Positions 17,441 to 25,544 of a stretch of 64,000 bases of DNA are shown in pieces; the first letter of the stretch is position 1, and every line of letters starts with the position of its first letter. A program made the position numbers and the translations under genes. The notes under the pieces are model-generated. The model was given only the letters and a program-made list of their open reading frames with translations. It was not told where the DNA came from and made no database searches. Source of the stretch: JBBRVW01 sp038246545 (GTDB taxonomy: Bacteria; Actinomycetota; Actinomycetes; JACCUZ01); the NCBI GenBank assembly GCA_038246545.1, contig JBBRVW010000001.1, positions 173,112 through 237,111 on the forward strand, read 5' to 3'.

Positions 17441-20400
17441 ATGCGGCGCTGGGAAGCGACCGGACGGCAGACTGCCGTCCTGGTCGGAGGCGCTGCGGCG
17501 CTGACCGGCGGCTACCTCGCGCTGCCCGCCGACCCCGTCCGCTCCCTCGTCTGGGTGGTGGCCGCCCTGGCCACCGCCGGAGCGGTCCTGCTGCTCACGC
17601 ACCGCGACGGTGTCGAGGACCGGGTCCCCGGCTACCTGCTCGCCGCGGGTCTCACGCTGCTCACCCTCGGCCAGGCCCTCGAGATCTCCGGCCCGGACGC
17701 ACCTTCGTACGCCGATGCGTCCCGGCTGCTGGCCTACGCCGTGCTCGCTGCCGCCGTCACCGCCTTCCAGCGCGACCGGATCCGGCACGACCGCGACAGC
17801 CTCCTCGACGCCCTGGTCGTCACCGTCGCCGCCGCCCAGGCCGGCTGGCTGGTGCTCATCGACCCGCTCCTGAACGACCCGGACGCCACACCCCTCGCGA
17901 CCCTCGTCAGCGGCGCCTACCCCCTCGGCCACCTTCTCGTCCTCGCGGTCGCGACCCGGCTCGGGTTCGCGGTCGCCGGCGCGACCGACGGTGCCGCCCG
18001 GCTCCTGCTGGCCGGGCTCTTCACCGGTCTCGCCGCCGGCCTGACTGCCGACATCACCGACCGTCCCGAGCTCGCGGCCGGCTGGCTGGTGGGGCTGGCG
18101 CTGGTGGTCTGCGCCGTCGGGCACCCGACGATGGCCCGCCCCCGTCCGGTCGTCAGCACCGAACGACTCACCACGACCTGGCGCTTCGTCGTGCTGCTCG
18201 GGCTGGCCTGCCTGGTCTCACCCGTCATGGTCGTCACCCACCCGGTGAACGACGGCCTCACCAAGAGCGCCGTGGTCCTCGGCGGAGCCGCCATGCTCTT
18301 CACCCTCGCCGTGCTGCGGATCGTCAGCCTCCTCTCCCGGCTGCGCCGGACCTTGCGCCGCGAGCACGTCCTGCGCTCGGCCACCGGCGCTTTCGTCGGT
18401 GCCGCGGACCGGGCCGGCATCCGCGACGCAGCCCTCGTCGCGGCCGCGGAGATGCTCGACCAGCCGGGCACCCGGTCCTGGCGGGTCGACGGCGACCCCG
18501 GTGGCACCGTCGCGCAGGCCACCGATGACGCCGACCTCGCGACGTTCCTCGACTCCGCCGAGCTGTCGGCCTTCCCCGAGCACGACCAGGGCATCGGTGT
18601 CCTGGCCGGTCCGTCGCTGTTGCACGCCTCGCTCGCCGTCCCGTCGACCGCGACGCTCGTCCTGATCGCGCTGCCGGCCCGCGGCGTCGCTCGTGAGGGC
18701 GGCATCGTCGTGGTGGACCGCGCCCCCGGCCCGCGAACCGTGTCCGCCCTCGAGGGCCTGGCCTCGACGATGAACCTCGCTCTGGAGCGGCTCGACGTCG
18801 GCGAGATCATGGTCGAGCGGCGCAGCGAGCGCCGGCTCAGGCTGATGCTGCAGTACGCCTCGGACGTCATCTGCATCCTCGACCACGACCTCACGATCGT
18901 GCACGTCACGCCGGCCGTGGAGCCCATCGTCGGCCTGCCGGCGCCGGAGCTGCTCGGCATGAACTGGCTCGACGTCGTCGACGACCGGGACCGCGACGCC
19001 GCCAGGGACCTGGTCAGCCTCGCACAGGGCGGTCGCCCGGCCCGCGGCGAGATCCGGCTCATCAGCGAGGTCGGCCACACGCCGCACGTCGACGCGGTCG
19101 TCACCGAGGTCATCGACCAGGACCTCATGGGCTTCGTCATCACCTGCCACGACATCACCGACCGGCACGAGCTCGAGCAGCAGCTCACGCATCAGGCCTT
19201 CCACGACTCGCTCACCGGGCTTGCCAACCGCGCGCTGTTCCGCGATCGGCTCGGGCACGCCATGGCCCGGGCGCGCGGCACCGCCGGCTACGGCGTGCTC
19301 TTCATCGACCTGGACGACTTCAAGACCGTCAATGACAGCCTCGGTCACGCAGCCGGCGACGACCTGCTGCGCGAGATGACCAAGCGGCTGCGCACCTGCT
19401 TGCGCGACGGCGACACCGCCGCCCGGCTCGGCGGCGACGAGTTCGCGATCCTGCTCGAGGACGTCGAGGGCGACGCCGACTGCATCGTGATCGCCAACAG
19501 GCTGCTCGAGGCGCTCGCCCTGCCGTTCGACATCGCCGGGACCGAGGTCACCACCGGTGCCAGCATCGGCATCGCCCTGGGCCAGGCCGGGCCACCCCGG
19601 TCGGCCTCGCCCGAGGACCTCATGCGCAACGCCGACCTGGCGCTCTACGACGCCAAGAAGGCCGGCAAGAACCGGTACGCCGTCTACGCCCCGACGATGC
19701 ACGAGACCGCCCTGGCCCGCCTCTCGCTCACCAGCGACCTGCGACACGCGATCGACCGCAACGAGCTGGTCGTGCACTACCAGCCCCTGGTCGACCTGCA
19801 GACGTCGAAGATCATCGGCCTCGAGGCGCTGGTCCGGTGGGAGCACCCTCGCCTCGGCATGCTGCAGCCGGGGCAGTTCATCACCCTGGCGGAAGAGACC
19901 GGCCTGATCGTTCCGCTCGGCCGCATGGTGCTCCAGACCGCGCTGCACGAGACCGTTCGCTGGCAGCGCGACCACGAGCTGCACCAGGACCTGCACATCG
20001 CCGTGAACGTCAGCGGCCGCCAGCTGCAGGACGCGAGCATCGTCGACGACGTCCGGCTGGCCATCAAGGCCAGCGGCATCAAGCCTTCGACCGTCGTGCT
20101 GGAGATCACCGAGAGCGTGCTGCTGCCGGGCGACGGCACGGTCGTCGAGCGGCTGCACGCCCTGTCGGCGCTGGGCGTCCACCTCTACATCGACGACTTC
20201 GGCACCGGATACTCGTCGCTGTCCTACCTGCAGATGCTGCCGGTCAACGGGCTGAAGCTGGCCCAGGAGTTCGTCGACGCGCTGCCCGGCACCGAGAGCG
20301 AGTCCGGCCTGGTGCGCACGATCCGCGACATGGCCGGCACCCTCGGCCTCTCGGCGATCGTCGCCGAGGGGATCGAACGGCCGGAGCAGTGGGCCTCGCT

Positions 20401-20563
20401 GCTGTCGCTGGGCTACAGCGTCGGCCAGGGCTTCCACCTGGCGGTGCCGATGCCGGCCGACCGGATCCCGACCTTCCTCACCGGCCTGCAGCTGCCCGGC
20501 GAGGGCAACTGGCACGAGGAGATCGCCCGGACCCGCGAGCCGGGGTCGACCGTCCCGCACTGA
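17441..20563 (+). CDS. multi-TM PAS-GGDEF-EAL c-di-GMP signalling protein
   Basis: 1040 aa from ATG 17441, with GAGGAGGA upstream. About eight to ten TM helices form the first 300 residues; a GAF-like stretch (about 320-450) and a PAS domain (about 465-590) follow. GGDEF is intact at 664-668 with the I-site RDGD. The EAL domain (about 770-1025) keeps E795 (EALVRW), the Asn of NVSGRQL, the Glu of EITES, D918-D919 (IDDFGTGYSS), K939, AEGIE and VGQGF. However, the Asp that normally follows in K-[IL]-D is Ala941 (LKLAQEF). This is the position of RocR D318, so phosphodiesterase activity may be reduced or lost while nucleotide binding remains. Diguanylate cyclase activity looks possible. Confidence 0.93.
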   Translation: MRRWEATGRQTAVLVGGAAALTGGYLALPADPVRSLVWVVAALATAGAVLLLTHRDGVEDRVPGYLLAAGLTLLTLGQALEISGPDAPSYADASRLLAYAVLAAAVTAFQRDRIRHDRDSLLDALVVTVAAAQAGWLVLIDPLLNDPDATPLATLVSGAYPLGHLLVLAVATRLGFAVAGATDGAARLLLAGLFTGLAAGLTADITDRPELAAGWLVGLALVVCAVGHPTMARPRPVVSTERLTTTWRFVVLLGLACLVSPVMVVTHPVNDGLTKSAVVLGGAAMLFTLAVLRIVSLLSRLRRTLRREHVLRSATGAFVGAADRAGIRDAALVAAAEMLDQPGTRSWRVDGDPGGTVAQATDDADLATFLDSAELSAFPEHDQGIGVLAGPSLLHASLAVPSTATLVLIALPARGVAREGGIVVVDRAPGPRTVSALEGLASTMNLALERLDVGEIMVERRSERRLRLMLQYASDVICILDHDLTIVHVTPAVEPIVGLPAPELLGMNWLDVVDDRDRDAARDLVSLAQGGRPARGEIRLISEVGHTPHVDAVVTEVIDQDLMGFVITCHDITDRHELEQQLTHQAFHDSLTGLANRALFRDRLGHAMARARGTAGYGVLFIDLDDFKTVNDSLGHAAGDDLLREMTKRLRTCLRDGDTAARLGGDEFAILLEDVEGDADCIVIANRLLEALALPFDIAGTEVTTGASIGIALGQAGPPRSASPEDLMRNADLALYDAKKAGKNRYAVYAPTMHETALARLSLTSDLRHAIDRNELVVHYQPLVDLQTSKIIGLEALVRWEHPRLGMLQPGQFITLAEETGLIVPLGRMVLQTALHETVRWQRDHELHQDLHIAVNVSGRQLQDASIVDDVRLAIKASGIKPSTVVLEITESVLLPGDGTVVERLHALSALGVHLYIDDFGTGYSSLSYLQMLPVNGLKLAQEFVDALPGTESESGLVRTIRDMAGTLGLSAIVAEGIERPEQWASLLSLGYSVGQGFHLAVPMPADRIPTFLTGLQLPGEGNWHEEIARTREPGSTVPH

Positions 20564-20596
20564 GCACGCCCGACACGCAACGGCGACCGCCGGTCG

Positions 20597-20866
20597 TTAC
20601 TGCCGCCGGCGCGGTCCGTGCGTCTCGTCCGTCCCGCCGGAGGGGTCGACCGGACCGGGGCCGTCGGGGTCGACCGGCTCCGCCCGGGTCGGCGTGCCGC
20701 CCTCGGGGATGTCGATCCGCTTGATCTGCCGGCGCATCGAACGCACCAGCAGCCAGGTGGCGACGCCCAGCAGGGCGACCACCGCGAAGCCGAGCACCCC
20801 CGGGCTGACGGTGTTGTCAGCGGCCGCGGCCCGCACCAGGAAAGCGGCGGTGAGTGAGAGGTTCAT
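20597..20866 (-). CDS. small single-span membrane protein translationally coupled to mca
   Basis: 89 aa. Its ATG (20866) overlaps the mca stop as ATGA, so it is the second gene of an mca operon. Two hydrophobic stretches are visible: a short one at the N-terminus (LSLTAAFLVRAAAA) that may be a signal segment, and a clear TM helix near 22-43 (GVLGFAVVALLGVATWLLV). A basic patch (RSMRRQIKRIDIP) and a Pro/Asp/Gly-rich cytosolic tail follow. No named domain. Proteins of this layout commonly follow mca in actinobacteria, but no function is known. Confidence 0.8.
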   Translation of the reverse strand: MNLSLTAAFLVRAAAADNTVSPGVLGFAVVALLGVATWLLVRSMRRQIKRIDIPEGGTPTRAEPVDPDGPGPVDPSGGTDETHGPRRRQ

Positions 20867-21741
20867 CGAGCCAGCTCCGTCCCGCGGATGCCCGCGAAGA
20901 GGTCGTCCTCGGTGTCGGCGACGGGGATCACGGCCCGGGCCCGCTCGAAGTCCTCGGTGGGCCAGACCTCCTGCTGCACCTCGATCGGGCAGTGGAACCA
21001 CGGCCCGTCGGGGTCGACCTGGGTCGCGTGCGCCAGCAGGGCCCGGTCGCGCAGCTCGAAGAACTCCGAGCACGGCACGTGGGTGGTGACGGTGCGCTCC
21101 TCGCGGTCCTCCCAGTTCTTCAGCCACTCGGAGTACGGCGACTCGAGGCCACGCGACAGCATGCCTTCGTGCAGCGCGACGGTGCGCGCCTTGGTGAAGG
21201 TCTGGTTGTAGTAGAGCTTGAGCGCCTGCCAGGGCTCCCCCGCCTCGGGGTACCGCGCCGGGTCGGCGGCGGCGTCGAACGCGAACACCGAGATCGTGTG
21301 GCACATGACGTGGTCCGGGTGCGGGTAGCCGCCGTTCTCGTCGTACGTCGTCATGACGTGCGGCCGGAACGACCTGATGAGCCGCACCAGCGGCTCGGCC
21401 GCGACCTCGACGTCCATGCCGCCGAAGCAGCCGTCGGGCAGCGGCGGCAGCGGGTCGCCCTCGGGCAGGCCGGAGTCGACCCAGCCGAGCCAGTCCTGGC
21501 GGACGCCGAGAATCCCGCGAGCCGCATCCATCTCGGCGCGGCGCACCGCCGTGAGGTTGGCCAGCACCTCCGGGTCGTGCTCCAGCTTGGGATTGAGGAT
21601 CGACCCCCGTTCGCCCCCGGTGCAGGTGACGACGTGGACGTCGACCCCCTCGGACACGTACTTGGCCATCGTCGCCGCGCCCTTGCTCGACTCGTCGTCG
21701 GGGTGCGCGTGGACCGCCATCATCCGCAGCTGCTCGCTCAC
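20863..21741 (-). CDS. mca: mycothiol conjugate amidase
   Basis: 292 aa from GTG 21741; ATGs at 21753 and 21771 are possible, but family members begin close to this GTG (SEQLRMMAVHAHPDDE). A zinc amidase of the LmbE/MshB fold. It cleaves mycothiol S-conjugates to a mercapturic acid and GlcN-Ins, detoxifying electrophiles in the cytosol. Zinc ligands are in HAHPDDE (near residues 11-17) and GGYPHPDHVMCH (near 140). TGGERGSILNP and the long C-terminal half (TFTKARTVALHEGM) distinguish Mca from the deacetylase MshB. Its presence shows that the organism makes mycothiol, hence Actinobacteria. Divergent from the DUF4307 gene. Confidence 0.95.
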   Translation of the reverse strand: MSEQLRMMAVHAHPDDESSKGAATMAKYVSEGVDVHVVTCTGGERGSILNPKLEHDPEVLANLTAVRRAEMDAARGILGVRQDWLGWVDSGLPEGDPLPPLPDGCFGGMDVEVAAEPLVRLIRSFRPHVMTTYDENGGYPHPDHVMCHTISVFAFDAAADPARYPEAGEPWQALKLYYNQTFTKARTVALHEGMLSRGLESPYSEWLKNWEDREERTVTTHVPCSEFFELRDRALLAHATQVDPDGPWFHCPIEVQQEVWPTEDFERARAVIPVADTEDDLFAGIRGTELAR

Positions 21742-21794
21742 GGGCACAATCATCGTGCACCCGACCGACACGACGACCCAGCAGGTGGCTCCGC

Positions 21795-22202
21795 GTGACC
21801 GAACCCGCCGTGAACGGCCCCCTCGCCGCCCGCTACGGCGGCCGGCAGCGACGGCCCTCCCCGGGCCTGGTCGCCGGCGTCGTCGTGCTGGCCAGCGCGT
21901 TCGTGGGCTGGGTGGTCTGGGCCGCCCTGGGGGCCATCGCCCCGGACGTGACCTCCCAGGTCACCGGTTTCGTCGTGACCGGTCCGCAGGAGATCCGCGT
22001 GAAGGTCGTCATCGGCGCCGACGAGGGCCGGGTGTCCTGCCCGCTGCGGGCGCTGGACAAGGACCGGGAGACCGTCGGGGCGACCACGCTCCGGGTGCGG
22101 GTACCGTCGTCGGGACGGGTCGAGACCACCGTGCCCGTGCGCACCCGTGCCATCGCGGTGACCGCCGTCCTGGACGAGTGCGTGCGACCGGGCGCAGGCT
22201 GA
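21795..22202 (+). CDS. DUF4307 domain-containing membrane protein
   Basis: 135 aa from GTG 21795. The N-terminus (LAARYGGRQRRPSP) is the hallmark of DUF4307. One TM helix follows (about 24-46, VAGVVVLASAFVGWVVWAAL), then an extracytoplasmic beta-sandwich-like domain with VVIGADEGRVSCPLRALDKD and AVTAVLDECVRPG. Two Cys (near residues 77 and 129) could pair. DUF4307 genes sit next to mca and greA in many actinobacteria, as here, but their role is unknown. Confidence 0.88.
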   Translation: MTEPAVNGPLAARYGGRQRRPSPGLVAGVVVLASAFVGWVVWAALGAIAPDVTSQVTGFVVTGPQEIRVKVVIGADEGRVSCPLRALDKDRETVGATTLRVRVPSSGRVETTVPVRTRAIAVTAVLDECVRPGAG

Positions 22203-22331
22203 GCGGGAGCGCGAAGTAGACGCGACCCACCCGGTCGTTGTTAGCCTCGACGTCATCACCACCACGCGACCGGCGCCGTCCGCGCCGACGGTCGCCCAGG
22301 TCGTACCCACGCACGAGGAAGGAGCCCTGCC

Positions 22332-22823
22332 GTGACCGAGACCACCGAGAACGTCACCTGGTTGACCCAGGAGGCCTACGACCGGCTCAAGGACGAGCTC
22401 GACTTCCTGGCCGGCGAGGGCCGCCGCGAGATCGTCCAGCGGATCGAGGCCGCCCGCGAGGAGGGCGACCTCCGCGAGAACGGCGGCTACCACGCGGCCA
22501 AGGACGAGCAGGGCAAGCGTGAGGCGCGGATCCGCCAGCTCCAGCAGCTGCTCGACAGCGCCCAGGTCGGCGAGGCGCCCAAGGCCCCGAAGGGCGTCGT
22601 CGCGCCCGGGACCATCGTCACGGCCAAGGTGGCCGGCGAGACCATGCGCTTCCTGCTCGGCTCCCGTGAGGTCGCCGGCGACGGCATCGAGGTCTACTCG
22701 GAGAAGTCACCGCTCGGCTCGGCGATCAACGGCAAGCACATCGGCGACACCTCGTCGTACAAGGCACCGAACGGCAACAAGATCGAGGTCGAGGTCGTCG
22801 ACACCGAGCCGTTCGCCGGCTGA
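22332..22823 (+). CDS. greA: transcription elongation factor GreA
   Basis: 163 aa from GTG 22332, with AAGGAG at good spacing. GreA inserts its coiled coil into the RNA polymerase secondary channel and stimulates cleavage of backtracked transcripts. The N-terminal coiled coil (about 10-80) contains REEGDLRENGGYHAAKDEQ, with the acidic D-x-x-E tip essential for cleavage. The C-terminal FKBP-like domain (about 90-163) reads GTIVTAKV, then EVYSEKSPLGSAINGKHIGD and PNGNKIEVEVVD. Position after DUF4307 and before the ilvA/ABC region is a common actinobacterial order. Confidence 0.95.
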   Translation: MTETTENVTWLTQEAYDRLKDELDFLAGEGRREIVQRIEAAREEGDLRENGGYHAAKDEQGKREARIRQLQQLLDSAQVGEAPKAPKGVVAPGTIVTAKVAGETMRFLLGSREVAGDGIEVYSEKSPLGSAINGKHIGDTSSYKAPNGNKIEVEVVDTEPFAG

Positions 22824-22853
22824 GCGTCGCCGACCCACGGCCCGCCGGGGCCT

Positions 22854-23567
22854 TCAGCCCCGGGCGACGTAGACCGTGTTGGCCGACGTTCCGCGGGTGA
22901 GCGGGTTGGCGAACTCCACGACGTGCGCGTCGACGTCGACGAACACCTCGCGCAGGACCGGCAGGAAGTCGGCATCGGGCGGGTCGTCGGACCACAGCGC
23001 GAAGACACCGTCGTCGGCCACCAGCCGCTGCAGCGCCCGGAGACCGTCGGTCGTGTAGAACGCCGCGTGGCTGGGGTGCAGCACGTGCCGGGGCGAGTGG
23101 TCGACGTCGAGCAGCACCGCGTCCCAGCGCCGACCCGGCCGCCCGGGGTCGAAGCCGTCGGCGGCCGCCAGCGCGAAGAAGTCGCCCGCGAGCAGTCGGA
23201 CGCGCGGGTCGCCGGAGAGCCCGACCGTGTCCGGCAGCAGGTCCCGGCGATGCCAGTCGACGACCTCGCCGAGCGCCTCGACCACCGTGAGCGACCGCAC
23301 CCGGTGGTCCGCCAGGGCCGTACGGGCGGTGTAGCCCAGACCGAGCCCGCCCACGACGACGTCGACCGGCCGGTCCGGCAGGGTGGCCAGACCGAGCCGC
23401 GCCAGCTCGACCTCGGCGACCGTGAAGAGGCTGGACATGAGGAACTCGTCACCGAGCTTCACCTCGAAGACGTCCACATCGAGCTGCGGGTCGCGGCGCC
23501 GGCGCAGGGAGATCTCGCCCATCGGTGTCGCACGCCAGGCGAGCTCCTCGATCCTGGGCGCGCTCAG
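22854..23567 (-). CDS. SAM-dependent/spermidine synthase-like protein, probable CTG start
   Basis: Up to 237 aa if it starts at CTG 23567, which overlaps the ABC permease stop as CTGA; the first ATG is at 23522 (222 aa). No ATG, GTG or TTG lies between. Yet the residues encoded before that ATG (RIEELAWRATPMGEISLRRR) look conserved in relatives, which supports the CTG. The core is a Rossmann SAM-binding fold: LGDEFLMSSLFTVAE, then VVVGGLGLGYTARTAL (nucleotide loop), VVEALGEVVDWHR and WDAVLLDVDHSPRHVL. It is annotated spermidine-synthase-like in relatives, but the polyamine-site residues are not obvious. Third cistron of the exporter operon. Substrate unknown. Confidence 0.78.
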   Translation of the reverse strand: MSAPRIEELAWRATPMGEISLRRRRDPQLDVDVFEVKLGDEFLMSSLFTVAEVELARLGLATLPDRPVDVVVGGLGLGYTARTALADHRVRSLTVVEALGEVVDWHRRDLLPDTVGLSGDPRVRLLAGDFFALAAADGFDPGRPGRRWDAVLLDVDHSPRHVLHPSHAAFYTTDGLRALQRLVADDGVFALWSDDPPDADFLPVLREVFVDVDAHVVEFANPLTRGTSANTVYVARG

Positions 23568-24367
23568 CGGCTGGCCGCCTTGCGGTACTGGCGCACCGAC
23601 AGCGGCACGAACACCGCCAGGATGAGGACCACCCACAGCAGCGTGTAGGGCACCGGGTGCTGCATGGCCCAGTTGTCCGGCGGCGGCAGCTTCGCGCTGG
23701 TGTTGCCGAACTGCTCGCGGGCCGCCTGGGTCACGGCGGACACCGGGTTCCAGTTGGCGAAGGCCTCGAGCGGGCCGGGGAGGGTGCTGGACGGTACGAA
23801 GGTGTTGGCGATGAAGGTCGCCGGGAAGATGACGATGAACGACGCGTTGTTGACGATCTCCGGCGTCCGGACGAGCAGGCCGACGAACGCCATCACCCAG
23901 GACACCGCGTAGGCGAAGGCCAGGATCACCAGGAAGCCGCCGAGGGCGGGGAAGAACCCGGTGTGGATGCGCCAGCCGACGACCAGACCGCTGCCGGCCA
24001 TCACCACGAGGCTGATGACGTTGATGGCGACATCGCTGACCGTGCGGCCGAACAGCACGGCGGACGGCGCCATCGGAAGCGACCGGAACCGGTCGATGAT
24101 GCCCTTCTGGAGGTCCTCGGCGAGGCTGTAGCCGGTGAACGTCGCACCGAAGACGACGGTCTGGGCGAAGATCCCGGCGATGAGGAACTCCTTGTAGCCC
24201 ACACCGGGCACGTTGATCGCGCCGCCGAACACGTAGGCGAACAGCAGCACGAACATGATCGGCTGCAGCGTCGTGAAGACCAGCAGGTCCGGGACCCGCT
24301 TGATCTTGATGAGGTTGCGTTTGGTGATGACGGCGGAGTCGGCGACCGCTTCGGTGAGAGCGCTCAT
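23564..24367 (-). CDS. ABC-2 type transporter permease (DrrB-like)
   Basis: 267 aa with six TM helices. ATG 24367 overlaps the ATPase stop as ATGA. RNLIKIKRVPDLLVF at the N-terminus, then LQPIMFVLLFAYVFGGAI and the GIIDRFRSLPMAPSAVL cytoplasmic loop (the EAA-like coupling region of DrrB permeases), with SVWVMAFV-type helices later. With the ATPase it should form an exporter of a hydrophobic compound; DrrAB pairs export antibiotics or lipids. Its own substrate is not deducible. The stop is shared with the CTG start of the SAM-binding gene. Confidence 0.9.
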   Translation of the reverse strand: MSALTEAVADSAVITKRNLIKIKRVPDLLVFTTLQPIMFVLLFAYVFGGAINVPGVGYKEFLIAGIFAQTVVFGATFTGYSLAEDLQKGIIDRFRSLPMAPSAVLFGRTVSDVAINVISLVVMAGSGLVVGWRIHTGFFPALGGFLVILAFAYAVSWVMAFVGLLVRTPEIVNNASFIVIFPATFIANTFVPSSTLPGPLEAFANWNPVSAVTQAAREQFGNTSAKLPPPDNWAMQHPVPYTLLWVVLILAVFVPLSVRQYRKAASR

Positions 24368-25380
24368 CGGGCCGCCACCTCCTGCTTCGTGGTCGTACCG
24401 GCGCGCCCGGCGGGCGGGTCCTCACCGGGGTCGACGGCGTCCTCCGCCGCGTGTCCGGTGAGGCTCAGGAACACGTCGTCGAGGGTCGGGCGCCGCAGGC
24501 CGATGTCCGACACGGTCACCCCCGCGGCGTCGAGCTCGCGGATGGCCGCGACCAGCACGGCCGAGCCACCGTCGACGGGCAGCGTGAGGCGACGGCCGTC
24601 GCGGTCGAGCTGGGCCTCGCCCGAGCCGACCGGCTCCAGGGCACGTCGGGCGGCGGCGACCTGGGCGGCGTCGGCCACCGTGAGCTCCAGCCGCTCGCCA
24701 CCGACCTGGTCCTTGAGCTCGTCGGCGGTGCCCTTCGCGATGACCCTGCCGTGGTCGATGACCGCGATGCGGTCGGCGAGCTGGTCGGCCTCCTCGAGGT
24801 ACTGCGTGGTGAGCAGGAGCGTCGTGCCGCCCCGCACGAGGTCGGCGATGACGTCCCACATGCCGAGGCGGCTGCGCGGGTCGAGGCCGGTGGTGGGCTC
24901 GTCGAGGAACAGGATCGGCGGCGACGCGACGAGCGCGGCCGCCAGGTCCAGCCGGCGACGCATGCCGCCCGAGTAGCCCTTGGCGGGACGTCCACCGGCC
25001 TCGACGAGATCGAGCAGCTCGAGCAGCTCGTGGGCACGCTCGCGGCTCGCAGTGCGACCGAGGTGGTAGAGCCGGCCCACCATGTCGAGGTTCTCGAAGC
25101 CGGTCAGGTGCTCGTCGACCGCGGCGTTCTGGCCGGAGAGACCGATGACCCGGCGCAGCCGGCGCGCGTCCCGGACGACGTCCAGCCCCGCCACGGTGGC
25201 GTGGCCCTCGTCGGGCTCCAGCAGCGTGGTGAGGATGCGCACGGTGGTGGTCTTGCCGGCGCCGTTGGGCCCCAGCAGGCCCACCACGGTGCCCTGGGCG
25301 ACACTGAGGTCCAGCCCGTCGAGCGCCGTCACCGCGCCGTAGCGCTTGACCAGCCCCTCGGCCACGATCGCGTTCGTCAT
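24364..25380 (-). CDS. ABC transporter ATP-binding protein (daunorubicin-resistance DrrA type)
   Basis: 338 aa. Walker A GPNGAGKTTT near residue 40, Q-loop GLSGQNAAVDEHLTG, signature YSGGMRRRLDLAAAL near 142, Walker B ILFLDEPTTGLDP and the H-loop. The C-terminal extension (about 225-338) with GVTVSDIGLRRPTLDDVFLSLTG is the DrrA hallmark. It powers the permease encoded immediately downstream (ATGA overlap). The operon starts here and is preceded at 25478-25509 by a strong palindromic operator, so it is probably repressor-controlled and inducible by its substrate. Confidence 0.93.
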   Translation of the reverse strand: MTNAIVAEGLVKRYGAVTALDGLDLSVAQGTVVGLLGPNGAGKTTTVRILTTLLEPDEGHATVAGLDVVRDARRLRRVIGLSGQNAAVDEHLTGFENLDMVGRLYHLGRTASRERAHELLELLDLVEAGGRPAKGYSGGMRRRLDLAAALVASPPILFLDEPTTGLDPRSRLGMWDVIADLVRGGTTLLLTTQYLEEADQLADRIAVIDHGRVIAKGTADELKDQVGGERLELTVADAAQVAAARRALEPVGSGEAQLDRDGRRLTLPVDGGSAVLVAAIRELDAAGVTVSDIGLRRPTLDDVFLSLTGHAAEDAVDPGEDPPAGRAGTTTKQEVAAR

Positions 25381-25477
25381 ACCTGCTGCTCCTCCGATGG
25401 TCCCGCCGTGTCGTCGATCCTCGTCGAACGGTCAGACATCCCGCGACGCCGTTTCTCATCGGCCGGTCCGCGATTCA

Positions 25478-25509
25478 CGATGTATCGCGTTCAGGAACAC
25501 GATACATCG
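25478..25509. promoter_or_regulatory. palindromic operator upstream of the ABC exporter operon
   Basis: CGATGTATCG (25478-25487) and CGATACATCG (25500-25509) are perfect reverse complements with a 12-bp spacer. Each half is itself CGAT-N2-ATCG, and the palindrome ATCGCGAT (25507-25514) follows at once. Centre-to-centre spacing is 22 bp, two helical turns. This is typical of a TetR- or PadR-family dimer pair. The site is about 100 bp upstream of the ATPase start and just after the end of ilvA. No regulator gene is adjacent. Confidence 0.6.
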
Positions 25510-25544
25510 CGATCGGTCACGCGAGCACGCGGCGGGCTCGCCGG

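Noticed and set aside
18218..20560. A 780-codon minus-strand frame opposite the GGDEF-EAL gene
   Set aside because: Antisense to intact GGDEF and EAL domains; low-complexity Val/Gly/Arg/Asp protein with no homology signal.
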